Under the pieces are notes generated by a model that did no database searches, had not been told where the DNA came from, and was given only the letters and a program-made list of their open reading frames with translations. Positions 1 through 8,968 of a stretch of DNA of 63,326 nucleotides are shown one piece after another. The DNA is from Natronoplasma sp964602715. GTDB lineage: Archaea > Thermoplasmatota > Thermoplasmata > Halarchaeoplasmatales > Halarchaeoplasmataceae. Every line of letters begins with the position of its first letter. Within the stretch, counting starts at the first letter, position 1. The translations under genes were made by a program, and so were the position numbers. Location of the stretch: positions 1 through 63,326 of the forward strand of contig CAZRSB010000006.1 in assembly GCA_964602715.1 (NCBI GenBank). Direction: 5' to 3'.

Positions 1-43
1 GTTGGATCAAAAAATTCTTACCCAAAAAGTTTAAAAAGTTATG

Positions 44-2047
44 TCAATAACTATAATCTAAAAATTCTGGCCATATCGCATCAGTGAGACCCCATGTCAA
101 TCTATCATTATGGTCACTGTAGCTCACTCTAGTCGACGCGATGACGCCTGCAGCTCCACCTTCTTGATTCTGTTCCCATGCCTCGACAAATGCATGATCG
201 TGTGAGGCATCATCAGCAGTCTCATGATCAAAATATCCTGTAAGACAGTTCATACTCCAAACCACTGGTAACTTGTCTTCATTTGTTAGATCCTCCACGT
301 CATTATAACGATATGAGGGGGTCCCCCATCCGTAGGGAGAACCGTGATTTCTATGGGTAAGAAGGAAAGTCCCGTCATTGACAGCAGAAGATATCTCATC
401 GGCTTCTCCGTCCCATATCTCCCTATCTCCATTCCAATCCTCACTCAGATGATCAGGGATGGGGTCTCCTCTGTCTCCAGCTGGACCACCGTCGAAGTAA
501 GCGTCATTACCCCAGTATTCTGGTTCATGGTCTCCAGTATACTCATAGATCCTATCAGCTGAGTATTCGCCCAAATATTCATTATCTTCTAAAAAGATAG
601 CTATGTCCTCGCTAGTCTGGGTGAAACGCCTATCGGCATAACCATCGCCACCGCACTGGAATTGTGCAGCGTGCGTACTGCCTTCATAGAAAGAAGTAGA
701 ATCAACCGGATCTTTCTCATATTTTATTATCTCATCTACCCTCGACTGTGCCTGATCCTCCGTCTCGACCGTCATCCTTCCGTGGCTGAGATCAGGGAAA
801 TACTCAGACTCAGACTCCTCCATAGTTGCATAGTATACGTCAGTACCTATCTTTTCGTTATCATAACTGCTTTCAGTCTCATAGTGAGGAGGGATGTACT
901 CTGCATCTCCGAACAGTAGAAGATATTCGGGAGAAGGATCCCAGTCGTTGTAAGCATCTTCGATGTACGAAGTTATTTCATCTGCGGTCTCACCGGTCTC
1001 TTCCGTCGTTGCCACGTGAGTTGGTATACCTGTCTGATCTCTCCAATCAGCTAAGTCTTCAGCGGCATCTTCAAATTCAGGAGGTGCGATGATCAGGAAT
1101 TCTGCGGCTCCTTCAGTCCCTCCTCCTGCCGCTGATAGAATATCGTTATCATCGTATACCATGAACTGCTCCTTTTCATCCATATACGTCATGATCGATT
1201 CATCACCAGCTTCGGCTTTAGCCTCAAGAACACTCTCTGAGTTTATAGCCAAGCGTTCCCTTATCTCATCAATGTTCGAGTTTTTTAATTGAAAAGAAGT
1301 TTGCTGAATTTCCTCTTCAAAATTCACGGTGATAGAAAGCTCTGGGTATGCGCTCAACGTCTCCTGTACGGGGTTGTATTGATAGGGATATTTCTCTATG
1401 ATCATGTATTCCAGACCGTCTGTAGAACCTTGATCTTCTGTATCTACAAGATATCCTGGGAAGTCTTCATCCGTGTTATAGATCTCCTCATCTTTGGTAA
1501 ATTCGGGTTCGTATCTGTCCTCATCGAACATCTCCGAGGAATGATCAACAGCAGGTCTAGGAGGCTGTACAGGAGGAATCTCCACGTCTTCATACTCTAG
1601 AGATTCTCCTTCCGATATCTCAATTTCAAGAGAATTCCCTTCAGGTATCATGATCCATTCTCTATATACAGGAAGTTCCGGTGTTCCCACTTCGCCTTCA
1701 CCTGCATCTGAAGACCTCAATACCTGAGATAGGTCATCTTCATCGTTCAAGGAAGATAACACATCTGAAGATATATCTGCTTCGATCATGAAGTCCAAAC
1801 CCTCTTTCTCTTTCATCTCAAAATCCCTATTGAGAGATCTAGATTCAGCTTCTTCACTCTCTAATTCTGATATCTCTTCTTGGATTTCATTTAGCTCAAA
1901 TTCTTCACTAGTAACTTCTTCTGATCGGACCGCTCCAATAGAAGCAGCTCCTATCGATGTGAGTATTATGACCATTAAAAAAACCGCCATTATGCTGTTC
2001 TTGATCTTTTCTCGATCTGTTGAAACACTTTCATTGAATCTTTTCAT
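44..2047 (-). CDS. Secreted C25 (gingipain-type) cysteine peptidase
   Basis: A 667-residue protein for breaking down external protein. A hydrophobic segment at about residues 17-40 should export or anchor it. An acidic, Glu-rich pro-region follows, with a GTPELPVYREW motif near residue 121 as in gingipain pro-regions. The peptidase domain starts near residue 316 (EFLIIAPPEF). The likely catalytic dyad is His568 (in THRNHGSPYG) and Cys601 (in WSMNCLTG), and a family-typical ASTRVSYS stretch follows. The start ATG has an AGAGG ribosome site. The protein stops about 60 residues after the active-site Cys, where relatives often carry a further beta domain or sorting tail. All three frames close quickly beyond the stop, so the end is either natural or an old truncation. 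Family assignment is strong; substrate is inferred. Confidence 0.85.
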   Translation of the reverse strand: MKRFNESVSTDREKIKNSIMAVFLMVIILTSIGAASIGAVRSEEVTSEEFELNEIQEEISELESEEAESRSLNRDFEMKEKEGLDFMIEADISSDVLSSLNDEDDLSQVLRSSDAGEGEVGTPELPVYREWIMIPEGNSLEIEISEGESLEYEDVEIPPVQPPRPAVDHSSEMFDEDRYEPEFTKDEEIYNTDEDFPGYLVDTEDQGSTDGLEYMIIEKYPYQYNPVQETLSAYPELSITVNFEEEIQQTSFQLKNSNIDEIRERLAINSESVLEAKAEAGDESIMTYMDEKEQFMVYDDNDILSAAGGGTEGAAEFLIIAPPEFEDAAEDLADWRDQTGIPTHVATTEETGETADEITSYIEDAYNDWDPSPEYLLLFGDAEYIPPHYETESSYDNEKIGTDVYYATMEESESEYFPDLSHGRMTVETEDQAQSRVDEIIKYEKDPVDSTSFYEGSTHAAQFQCGGDGYADRRFTQTSEDIAIFLEDNEYLGEYSADRIYEYTGDHEPEYWGNDAYFDGGPAGDRGDPIPDHLSEDWNGDREIWDGEADEISSAVNDGTFLLTHRNHGSPYGWGTPSYRYNDVEDLTNEDKLPVVWSMNCLTGYFDHETADDASHDHAFVEAWEQNQEGGAAGVIASTRVSYSDHNDRLTWGLTDAIWPEFLDYSY

Positions 2048-2279
2048 TATGATTGCCTCTTAATGGTCCGACAAAGGGTGTGATATAAAAATTTAGGGGA
2101 TGGGGTGTCTGATAAACTTTTAGTGATTTCTAATTTTAAGAAAATCATGATGTAAGGGAAAAGATCTTTCAATTCTACTGGTGTTTTCATTCCCACGCTT
2201 CACGCATTGGAGGGCGATTCCGGGTAAAATACAAGAAGAATGGAACAAAAACAGACGATTCTGTTATATACAGCTATGA

Positions 2280-2576
2280 GAACAATACCTGCATATTGGC
2301 GGGAAAAAACATTATAGGCTTTGTCTGAAAGATGTGATAACTGGAAAAACAGTTAATGAAAGAATCGTTGATGACCTATCTAGACAAAATGTCACAAGAT
2401 TCATAAAACTGTCGTACAATACATTATCATCTACTAATCCAGAATTAGTTAATAGAGGCTTTAAAAATAGGATAGAAATCAATCCCTCTATACCCATTAC
2501 TACTGCGGATAGTTTGGAAAATCATCTCTTCGCAATCGCATCTTATCATAACAAAAAACTATCACTAAATAGTTGA
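2280..2576 (+). pseudogene. Possible DDE-transposase relic
   Basis: Frame open from about 2280 to the stop at 2576. It reads GGKKHYRLCLKDVITGKTV and then VDDLSRQN, the cadence of the catalytic-core start in DDE transposases of IS6-like elements (hydrophobic strand, acidic residue, T-G, then a hydrophobic strand). There is no good start codon; the only possible one is GTG at 2334. The preceding 70 bases carry short peptides in other frames, which suggests frameshifts. No inverted ends were found. It could instead be a chance ORF, so confidence is low. Confidence 0.3.
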
Positions 2577-2657
2577 CAGACTCAAAAAATCAAAAGTATA
2601 TTATATCCTACCAACTATACCTCGTTCAATACAAGAGCGAGTCAGAGGTGAATTTCG

Positions 2658-3167
2658 GTGTTGAATACGGAGGAAAGATCCAAGGATGCTGAAGTATCAA
2701 AGACAACTGGGTTATCTTTGGCTTTGACAGAGATCCGATACCGATATAGATTGGAAGAACAGAGAAGGCAGATTCTCGAAAGCAAAGCGAAGATATTGAT
2801 GGGGTTTATAGGTGTTATCGTAGCTTTGAGCTCTTTATTTTTTGGAGGTCTAGAAGATCACAACATCACTCTACTCCCATTTTTCGGGTTGATAGGTATC
2901 GCATTGGTATATGCTTTCCTTTCCGTTAGTCTAGAAAAAAAGGAACATCCTCACAAAAAGACACAAGATTTCTATCAGTATTCAAAGAAGGATCCTAGAA
3001 AGCTGCAAGACGAGTTCTTGAGGAACTACATAACTGCGACTAAAAAATTGGAAGTCGATAATGAAGAGACGGTAAATAATCTGCAAAGATCGTTCAAATT
3101 CACAACTCTCTCCGTCGCCTATCTGGTAGGATATGCAGTCCTCTTTTTTATTCTCCAAGTTATCTAG
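2658..3167 (+). CDS. Small membrane protein, unknown function
   Basis: A 169-residue protein of no recognised family. A charged N-terminal helix (about 22-45, rich in Arg, Glu and Gln) precedes two close membrane segments (about 46-63 and 71-91). A basic cytoplasmic-looking loop follows (KKEHPHKKTQ onward), then a third membrane segment at 149-168. The GTG start is chosen because a GAGGTGA ribosome site lies 8 nt upstream; the next codon, TTG, is the alternative. It stands alone between a transposase relic and the NAD operon. Confidence 0.7.
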   Translation: MLNTEERSKDAEVSKTTGLSLALTEIRYRYRLEEQRRQILESKAKILMGFIGVIVALSSLFFGGLEDHNITLLPFFGLIGIALVYAFLSVSLEKKEHPHKKTQDFYQYSKKDPRKLQDEFLRNYITATKKLEVDNEETVNNLQRSFKFTTLSVAYLVGYAVLFFILQVI

Positions 3168-3276
3168 AATATATCTTTTAATCCCTTTGATGGTTTTCCC
3201 AGGATTTGGGTTAAATATCCTTTGATCATAAAACTCACCAAATACTACATGTTCTTTCTACAAAACCCACTCAGGT

Positions 3277-3288
3277 AAAAACTTATAA
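3277..3288 (+). promoter_or_regulatory. TATA-like box before nadA
   Basis: AAAAACTTATAA lies about 25 nt before the nadA ATG at 3305, so transcription would begin at or next to the start codon (leaderless mRNA). The same A-run plus CTTATA/GTTTTA pattern recurs before other first genes of operons in this window. Confidence 0.55.
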
Positions 3289-3304
3289 TGTAGTTATATA
3301 TGGA

Positions 3305-4222
3305 ATGAACATGTCCTCTAGAGAAGAAATCGAAAAGCTGAAGGAAAAAAATGATGCAGTGATAGTGGCTCACAACTATCAAATAGGAGAGATCCAGGAC
3401 ATAGCTGATTTTGTTGGTGATTCCTTTGGCTTAGCTAAAAAAGTCACTGAACTGGACGTTTCTAATGTGGTTTTTTGCGGAGTAGATTTCATGGTAGAAT
3501 CTGCTGCGGTGATGAATCCAGATAAAAACATCATCCATCCCGAACCGGAGGCGAGTTGTCCTATGGCAAAGATGGTTGATATTTTAGAATTAAAAGAATA
3601 TAAACAAAAAAATCCCGACACAGCGGTGGTATCTTATGTCAATACCAACATCGAAACCAAGGCTGAAACAGATATATGCTGTACGTCTTCTAACGCTGTG
3701 ACGGTGGTAGAAAGTTTGGACAATGCTAAAGTGATATTTCTACCCGACAAAAACCTCGGTCACTATATCAAAAGATTTGTGACCGATAAAGAAGTAGAGG
3801 TGTGGGATGGATTTTGCGGCACCCATGACAACATAACTGAAAAAGACGTGAAGGTGCTTTTGGAAAAATATCCTGATGCAGAAGTCGTTGTCCATCCTGA
3901 ATGCAAACCAGAAGTCGTCGACCTAGCTGATCATACTGAATCAACAGCGGGTATCTTACAAAGAGCTAAAGAATCATCAGCAGAACACATGATAATCGGA
4001 ACTGAAAAGGAGATGGGATACAGACTGAAGAAAGAAGTTCCTGATAAAGAATATCATTTTCCTAGAGAACCGACCTGTCAAAACATGAAGAAGATAACGT
4101 TAGAAAAAATCCTTAAGTCTCTTGAAAATCTGGAGCCTATTGTCACTGTTGACGAGGAACTAGCACGCAGAGCTAAGAAACCATTAGAACGTATGGTCCA
4201 GGTAGGAAGAGGTAGTGGATGA
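3305..4222 (+). CDS. nadA: Quinolinate synthase NadA
   Basis: Condenses iminoaspartate with dihydroxyacetone phosphate to quinolinate, the step that builds the pyridine ring of NAD. The 305-residue length is normal. The three Cys that should hold the [4Fe-4S] cluster are C85 (EASCPMAKM), C171 (DGFCGTHDN) and C258 (EPTCQNMKK). Substrate-binding stretches VAHNYQ, VSYVNTN and LPDKNLG are present. It is the first gene of nadA-nadB-nadC, and its last 4 bases (ATGA) overlap the start of nadB. The ATG at 3305 sits about 25 nt after a TATA-like box; a second ATG two codons on is an alternative. Confidence 0.97.
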   Translation: MNMSSREEIEKLKEKNDAVIVAHNYQIGEIQDIADFVGDSFGLAKKVTELDVSNVVFCGVDFMVESAAVMNPDKNIIHPEPEASCPMAKMVDILELKEYKQKNPDTAVVSYVNTNIETKAETDICCTSSNAVTVVESLDNAKVIFLPDKNLGHYIKRFVTDKEVEVWDGFCGTHDNITEKDVKVLLEKYPDAEVVVHPECKPEVVDLADHTESTAGILQRAKESSAEHMIIGTEKEMGYRLKKEVPDKEYHFPREPTCQNMKKITLEKILKSLENLEPIVTVDEELARRAKKPLERMVQVGRGSG

Positions 4223-5802
4223 CGGATACCTACGAATGTATCAAAACTGATTTTCTCGTTGTAGGGAGTGGGATAGCTGGCCTTTACACTGCTTTAAAAT
4301 TGAGTAGATCAGGTCATGTTCAAATAATTACAAAAAATGAAGCTAAGGAAAGTAGTACACAATATGCTCAAGGAGGCATAGCTGCTGTTCTAGATAAAGG
4401 CGATTCATGGGAACTTCATATGAAAGACACTCTAGAAGCAGGGGACGATTTTTGTGATAAAGATGCAGTTGAATTTCTAGTAAGGGAAGGACCGGATAGG
4501 GTAAAAGAACTCATCGAATTAGGTACCCAGTTCGATTTTATCGAGGGTGAATTAGATCTAGCTAAGGAAGGAGCTCACAGCAGGAGAAGAGTATTACACG
4601 CAAGAGGAGATGCTACAGGTGAAGAGATCAGAGGATCTCTTACGGATGTAGTCAGAGATAACAAAAATATAGAATTGAAAGAGAGAAACTTTCTCATAGA
4701 TTTTGAAGTAAAGGATAACAAATTCGCTGGAGCCATATGTTGGGATGACGATAAAAACTCTATAATATTTTACCGTGCAGCCTATGGGATCTTGGCGAGT
4801 GGGGGCTGCGGCATGGTTTATAAAAACACGACGAACCCAGACGTTACAACGGGTGACGGAGTCGCAGTTGCATATAGAGCCGGAGCCGATATCACAGACA
4901 TGGAATTTATCCAATTCCATCCTACAGCTCTGTACGATCCTGATGGGGTCTCGTTTCTCATATCTGAGACGGTTAGAGGCGAAGGGGGTATACTCAGGAA
5001 CCAAGATGGCTACCGATTCATGCAAGATCACCACGAGGATGCAGAGTTAGCTCCTAGAGATGTCGTTGCTCGGGCTATGATCGATGAGATGGACAAATTC
5101 GGAAGTGATTACATATGGTTAGATGTCAGTCACTTAGATGAAAAATACCTCAAAGGTCGTTTTCCAAAGATCTATCACAAACTGCAGGAAAACGACATAG
5201 ACATGGCTGAAGATATGATTCCAGTGGTGCCTTCCGCCCATTATATGATCGGGGGCGTGAAGACCGACTTGAACGGACGAACATCCATAGAGCGTCTCTA
5301 CGCCTGCGGCGAAGTCGCCTGTAACGGAGTACACGGTGCTAATCGTTTAGCTAGTAACTCTTTACTCGATGGGATCGTTTTTGGACATAGGATAAACGAA
5401 CATATAAGGAATGAAGGACTAAACCAAGTTATAGAAATCGAAAATCCTACCGATGTACCTGCTATAGGTGAACCCGATATCGATGTGAAGGGTATAAGAA
5501 ATGATATGAGGAGAAAGATGATCGATGATTCGGGTATCATAAGAAACAGCAATGAACTATTAAAACTCGATTCATGGCTCAAGGACAAATTAGAGGTCCT
5601 AGAATCACTCAATTCATGGAATATCCTTGCTTTTGAAACTAAGAATATGCTTAGAGTAGGTATGCTGATAACACGCTCAGCACTTTTAAGAGAAGAAAGT
5701 AGAGGAGCACACTACCGCTCGGACTTTCCGAGTACAAAGTCTAAATGGAAAGATAAACATACTATATCGAATATCAATAATCCTAAGGGGTACGTAAAAT
5801 GA
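4219..5802 (+). CDS. nadB: L-aspartate oxidase NadB
   Basis: FAD enzyme that oxidises L-aspartate to iminoaspartate for NadA. In 527 residues it has the FAD-binding VVGSGIAGLYTA near the N-terminus, then SSTQYAQGGIAA, the active-site region HARGDATGEE, EFIQFHPTAL, RGEGGIL and the family signature HGANRLASNSLLDG. The C-terminal helical domain is full length. It overlaps nadA and nadC by 4 bases at each end, so the three are surely co-translated. Many archaea use aspartate dehydrogenase here; the oxidase type needs an electron acceptor such as fumarate or oxygen. Confidence 0.96.
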   Translation: MTDTYECIKTDFLVVGSGIAGLYTALKLSRSGHVQIITKNEAKESSTQYAQGGIAAVLDKGDSWELHMKDTLEAGDDFCDKDAVEFLVREGPDRVKELIELGTQFDFIEGELDLAKEGAHSRRRVLHARGDATGEEIRGSLTDVVRDNKNIELKERNFLIDFEVKDNKFAGAICWDDDKNSIIFYRAAYGILASGGCGMVYKNTTNPDVTTGDGVAVAYRAGADITDMEFIQFHPTALYDPDGVSFLISETVRGEGGILRNQDGYRFMQDHHEDAELAPRDVVARAMIDEMDKFGSDYIWLDVSHLDEKYLKGRFPKIYHKLQENDIDMAEDMIPVVPSAHYMIGGVKTDLNGRTSIERLYACGEVACNGVHGANRLASNSLLDGIVFGHRINEHIRNEGLNQVIEIENPTDVPAIGEPDIDVKGIRNDMRRKMIDDSGIIRNSNELLKLDSWLKDKLEVLESLNSWNILAFETKNMLRVGMLITRSALLREESRGAHYRSDFPSTKSKWKDKHTISNINNPKGYVK

Positions 5803-6635
5803 ATATGCAAAAAGTTAGGACGATCGTAAAAAACGCACTAGAAGAGGACCTAGGTACAGGAGATATCACGACTGAAAATGTTATCGAACAAGGTGAAACA
5901 AGTAAAGCTGAAATATTCTTCAAAGAAGAGGGTGTGCTTGCAGGACTGCCTGTCGCAAAATCAGTTTTCAAAGAACTCGATGAAACTATCGAATTCTCTA
6001 TTCTAAAAGAAGAGAGCGAGATGATAAAGGAAGGTGAAAGAGTGGCTGAAATAAGTGGTAGAACCGAGGCTATATTGAAAGGAGAACGACTTGCACTGAA
6101 CTTTCTTCAAAGGCTATCTGGGATAGCCACTCAAACTAGAGAGTATGTTGACAAAGTTGAGGGATATGACGTTAAAATTGTGGATACTCGAAAAACCACA
6201 CCTAATCTCCGTATATTAGAGAAGTACGCAGTCAGAGTAGGTGGAGGGAACAACCACAGGATGGGACTGTACGATTGTGTACTCATAAAAGATAACCATA
6301 TTCGTTCTGCTGGAGGTATTCAGGAAGCTGTGAGGAGGGTCGAAAACGATCACACCATAAGGATAGAAATCGAAATCGAGAGTCTAGATGAAGTCAAAGA
6401 AGCGCTAGATGCAAAAGTAGATATGATCATGTTAGATAATATGGACTATGAACAGATGGAAAAAGCAGTTGAGTTGATAGGTGACCAAGCGGTTATAGAA
6501 GCCTCAGGAGGGATAGAGCTCGATAATATCCGAGAGGTCGCTGCTACAGGGGTGGACGTGATATCAGTGGGCGCACTTACCCATCAGATCAGTTCATTAG
6601 ACATTAGTTTAGATATCGTACATCAACAATTATAA
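5799..6635 (+). CDS. nadC: Nicotinate-nucleotide pyrophosphorylase NadC
   Basis: Converts quinolinate and PRPP to nicotinate mononucleotide and CO2, completing the three-gene route. The 278 residues show the core KIVDTRKTTPNLR, the phosphate-binding RVGGGNNHRMGLYD, LIKDNHI, the barrel strand IEIEIES and the final EASGGIEL and SVGALTH segments. Its ATG lies inside the ATGA overlap with nadB. Length and motifs are those of the normal family. Confidence 0.97.
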   Translation: MNMQKVRTIVKNALEEDLGTGDITTENVIEQGETSKAEIFFKEEGVLAGLPVAKSVFKELDETIEFSILKEESEMIKEGERVAEISGRTEAILKGERLALNFLQRLSGIATQTREYVDKVEGYDVKIVDTRKTTPNLRILEKYAVRVGGGNNHRMGLYDCVLIKDNHIRSAGGIQEAVRRVENDHTIRIEIEIESLDEVKEALDAKVDMIMLDNMDYEQMEKAVELIGDQAVIEASGGIELDNIREVAATGVDVISVGALTHQISSLDISLDIVHQQL

Positions 6636-6645
6636 GTATAAAAAG
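6631..6645 (+). promoter_or_regulatory. TATA-like box before the zinc-ribbon gene
   Basis: TATAAGTATAAAAAG lies about 25 nt before the ATG at 6661, so the next gene is probably transcribed separately from nadABC, again without a leader. Confidence 0.45.
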
Positions 6646-6660
6646 TTCTTTTAAATATTG

Positions 6661-7266
6661 ATGAATTCGCAGAAAGGAGAAAAAGAATACACAGAAAAGG
6701 TAGCAGAACTCGATGAAAAAAAGCTCTCACTTCAAGGCATCGCAAAGAAGTTAGATGAGCCTATTGAGGATATCAGGGAAATCATAATCACATCACCAAA
6801 AATGTCTGAAAGATTAAAAAAGATCGCTCTTGAGTCTGAAGCCTTTGACTTGTTTGAAAAGGGTAAAACTCCCAAGCGACTGGTCAAAGAGGGTTTTTGT
6901 GATCTTGAAAGAGCAGAATCTATCTATGAGAAATTTCTCTCTTTTAGAGAAACGAAAGAGGAAGACGAGGATGAAAAAGGATACAGCAAATTGTCGACCC
7001 AGGTAGGACTTTTAGGAAGCAGATTGGCCCAACTTGAGATAAAGATCATGGACTCATCGCTTTTACCTAAGACTTTTGAATGCAAGAACTGCGGCTACGA
7101 AGACAGATATGCTGTTGCGATGGTATGCAAAAGATGTGAAAATGTTACTCTAAAAACACTAGATTCCATGCCAAAAAATATCGCACAAACAAAAATACTA
7201 TCGAACAACATAATCTCTAGTGATGATGACTCTGATGGGGAAGAAGATGATAAGGAAGAAGCATAA
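6661..7266 (+). CDS. Helical protein with C-terminal zinc ribbon
   Basis: A 201-residue protein of unknown function. The N-terminal two thirds are charged and helical, with hints of a helix-turn-helix (KKLSLQGIAKKLDE; KGKTPKRLVKEGF). Near residue 140 comes a zinc ribbon, CKNCGY then MVCKRCE, and the protein ends in an acidic tail. Such an arrangement fits a nucleic-acid-binding or transcription-related role, but this is inference. ATG at 6661 is preferred over the TTG one codon earlier. The stop codon lies right at the edge of an insertion-sequence relic. Confidence 0.75.
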   Translation: MNSQKGEKEYTEKVAELDEKKLSLQGIAKKLDEPIEDIREIIITSPKMSERLKKIALESEAFDLFEKGKTPKRLVKEGFCDLERAESIYEKFLSFRETKEEDEDEKGYSKLSTQVGLLGSRLAQLEIKIMDSSLLPKTFECKNCGYEDRYAVAMVCKRCENVTLKTLDSMPKNIAQTKILSNNIISSDDDSDGEEDDKEEA

Positions 7267-7455
7267 TGAGCATATGGCTTTCTACCTTGTTTTTTCAACT
7301 TGGGAACCTCTCTAGTCTCTCTGTATTTGCGGGTTAATTGCCAAATTCGACGTTTACTGATATCGAAATCTTCTGCTGCCTGTTCAACGGATAATCTCTG
7401 GTCTTCTACCCAGGTCACTATTTTTCTGACTTACTCGTTGTTTAGGCCCATAGAA
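7266..7455 (-). pseudogene. Truncated transposase N-terminus (HTH domain)
   Basis: Reading from about 7455 downward, the frame gives MGLNNE, one TAA stop, then VRKIVTWVEDQRLS, EQAAEDFDISKRRIWQL and KKQGRKPYA. This is the helix-turn-helix head of an IS630/IS481-type transposase, with the typical linker ending in GRKP. The catalytic domain is missing: the frame runs straight into the 3' end of the zinc-ribbon gene. It is therefore a dead remnant with one nonsense codon and a lost C-terminus. The longer antisense ORF here is part relic and part shadow. Confidence 0.6.
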
Positions 7456-7662
7456 TGATTATTATTCTCTCTACTTGAATTACAGAGGAATTTTCGATCA
7501 TCCTTTCATTTCGAGCATAGCTCTCGTGACACGCAGTAATTCATTCCTGCTATCAAAGGATTTCTTTTTAGAATTCCTTTTAGACTTGATGAAATTTTTT
7601 GCAGATAATACCTGAAGCCCTCTCAGTCGAAAATATTATATGGCACTAACCTTATTTGATAT
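7456..7662. other. Intergenic stretch with no gene seen
   Basis: About 200 bases between the transposase relic and the TetR promoter. No convincing reading frame or RNA gene was found. A small inverted repeat, GAGC-ATA-GCTC, lies near 7510-7520. It may be further decayed insertion-sequence DNA. Confidence 0.3.
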
Positions 7663-7676
7663 ACTGACTAGTCGGT
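7663..7676. promoter_or_regulatory. Likely TetR operator
   Basis: ACTGACTAGTCGGT is a 14-base palindrome with one mismatched pair, centred on CTAG. It resembles operators of TetR/AcrR regulators and sits just after a TATA-like stretch (TTATTTGATATA, 7652-7663) and 20 bases before the regulator's ATG. A bound dimer would block transcription of regulator and transporter together. Confidence 0.55.
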
Positions 7677-7696
7677 TTGTTAGGAGTTGAGATCAT

Positions 7697-8302
7697 ATGG
7701 AAGAAAATATCACCTCAAAGGAGAAGATATTGAAGACCGCGTTCGAACTGTTCGTAGATAGATCGTATGAGAACGTGTCTCTCGAAGAGATAGCTGAAAG
7801 ATCAGACTTATCTAAAGGAGCTATCTTTCACTATTTTGACTCGAAGTACGATCTTGCGGTAAATTGTTTGATAAATCACTTCGAAGCTATCAAAAAATCT
7901 TCTTTTGGGGAAATAGAGAGATATGAAGACCCTAAGGAAAAGTTAGAGAAGACTATAGATATGTCATTTGAACTTTTCATAAAGAGGCCTAAATTTACAA
8001 GATTCGTACTGGAGATATACGAGATCGGAGCGGACAGAGAGGAGAAGCAGGAAGAGCTTGAGGTCATAGAGATACTTTCTCAGTTCATAAAAGAAACTGA
8101 AGATATCTTCGAAGAGCTGGAGATCCCAGATCAAAGAGCCAGGGCCCATCTATTGTGGGCAGTTGTAGACGGTATAGCTCTCCAGTATTATGTATGGGAA
8201 GAAAATCCCGAGTTCCCTGACAAAGAGGACCTCAAAGACGATATCTACAAGATGTTTTCCAATCGTTTTGAGATCGAAAACGAAAGAGGTGATAAACATT
8301 GA
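7697..8302 (+). CDS. TetR/AcrR-family transcription regulator
   Basis: A 201-residue repressor. The N-terminal DNA-binding domain is clear: ILKTAFELF, then the helix-turn-helix SLEEIAERSDLSKGAIFHYF near residues 25-45, followed by the family's K-Y-D-L. The rest is an all-helical ligand domain. It heads an operon with an ABC-2 exporter whose ATPase gene overlaps its stop codon, so it probably senses the exported compound and represses its own operon through the palindrome at 7663. The ATG at 7697 has AGGAG 10 nt upstream. Confidence 0.92.
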   Translation: MEENITSKEKILKTAFELFVDRSYENVSLEEIAERSDLSKGAIFHYFDSKYDLAVNCLINHFEAIKKSSFGEIERYEDPKEKLEKTIDMSFELFIKRPKFTRFVLEIYEIGADREEKQEELEVIEILSQFIKETEDIFEELEIPDQRARAHLLWAVVDGIALQYYVWEENPEFPDKEDLKDDIYKMFSNRFEIENERGDKH

Positions 8303-8967
8303 GCGATAATACCCAGGACAGACCCGTATTGATCAAAGGAAAAAACATCCACAAGGCCTACAGGATCTATTATCCCATGCCGAGGAAGGAGGAAGTTTTA
8401 AAGGGAGCGAATATAAGGATCCGAAAAGGCGAGATCACCGGTATAGTGGGTGGGAACGGTTCAGGCAAATCCACCTTGATGAGGATCCTGGTCGGGGACC
8501 TGAAAAAGGATCGGGGAAAGATAGAAAAAAAAGGCACTATAGGATGGTGTCCTCAGGAATTGAGACTGTATCCTCGACTGACCGCAAACGAGACCTTCAA
8601 GCTCTTTGGAAAAGCTTATGAAATGGGTAGTGAAGAGATCCGAGAAGCGAAAGACGAATTAGCGGAAGAGCTGGATTTTCATGATTATCTAGACACTAGG
8701 ATAGACAGATTGAGCGGAGGGAACAAACAGAAAGTGAACTTGAGTATCGCTCTGATGCACGATCCAGACGTTTTGATGCTTGACGAACCTTATACGGGAT
8801 TTGACTGGAAGACCTATCAATCTTTCTGGAGTATGAGCGAAAAACTGACCGAAGAAGGGACAGCTATTGCCGTGATATCCCACATCATAGAGAGAGAGGA
8901 GAAGATAGATACACTATATGAGTTGAAAGACGGCAGGGCGCTCGAAAGATACTCCGGAGGGGGATAA
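8299..8967 (+). CDS. ABC-2 exporter ATP-binding protein
   Basis: A 222-residue ATPase that would drive the two following permeases. Walker A is GGNGSGKST (51-59), the signature is LSGGNKQK, and Walker B is VLMLDEP followed by an ISH switch. The start is TTG at 8299, overlapping the TetR stop, with GAGGTGAT five bases upstream; no better start is near. The order regulator-ATPase-permease-permease is typical of drug or lipid exporters, but the substrate cannot be read from the sequence. Confidence 0.93.
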   Translation: MSDNTQDRPVLIKGKNIHKAYRIYYPMPRKEEVLKGANIRIRKGEITGIVGGNGSGKSTLMRILVGDLKKDRGKIEKKGTIGWCPQELRLYPRLTANETFKLFGKAYEMGSEEIREAKDELAEELDFHDYLDTRIDRLSGGNKQKVNLSIALMHDPDVLMLDEPYTGFDWKTYQSFWSMSEKLTEEGTAIAVISHIIEREEKIDTLYELKDGRALERYSGGG

Positions 8968-8968
8968 T

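Noticed and set aside
7095..7418. 107-codon antisense ORF as a complete gene
   Set aside because: Half of it is the shadow of the zinc-ribbon gene and the other half a transposase scrap with a nonsense codon upstream.
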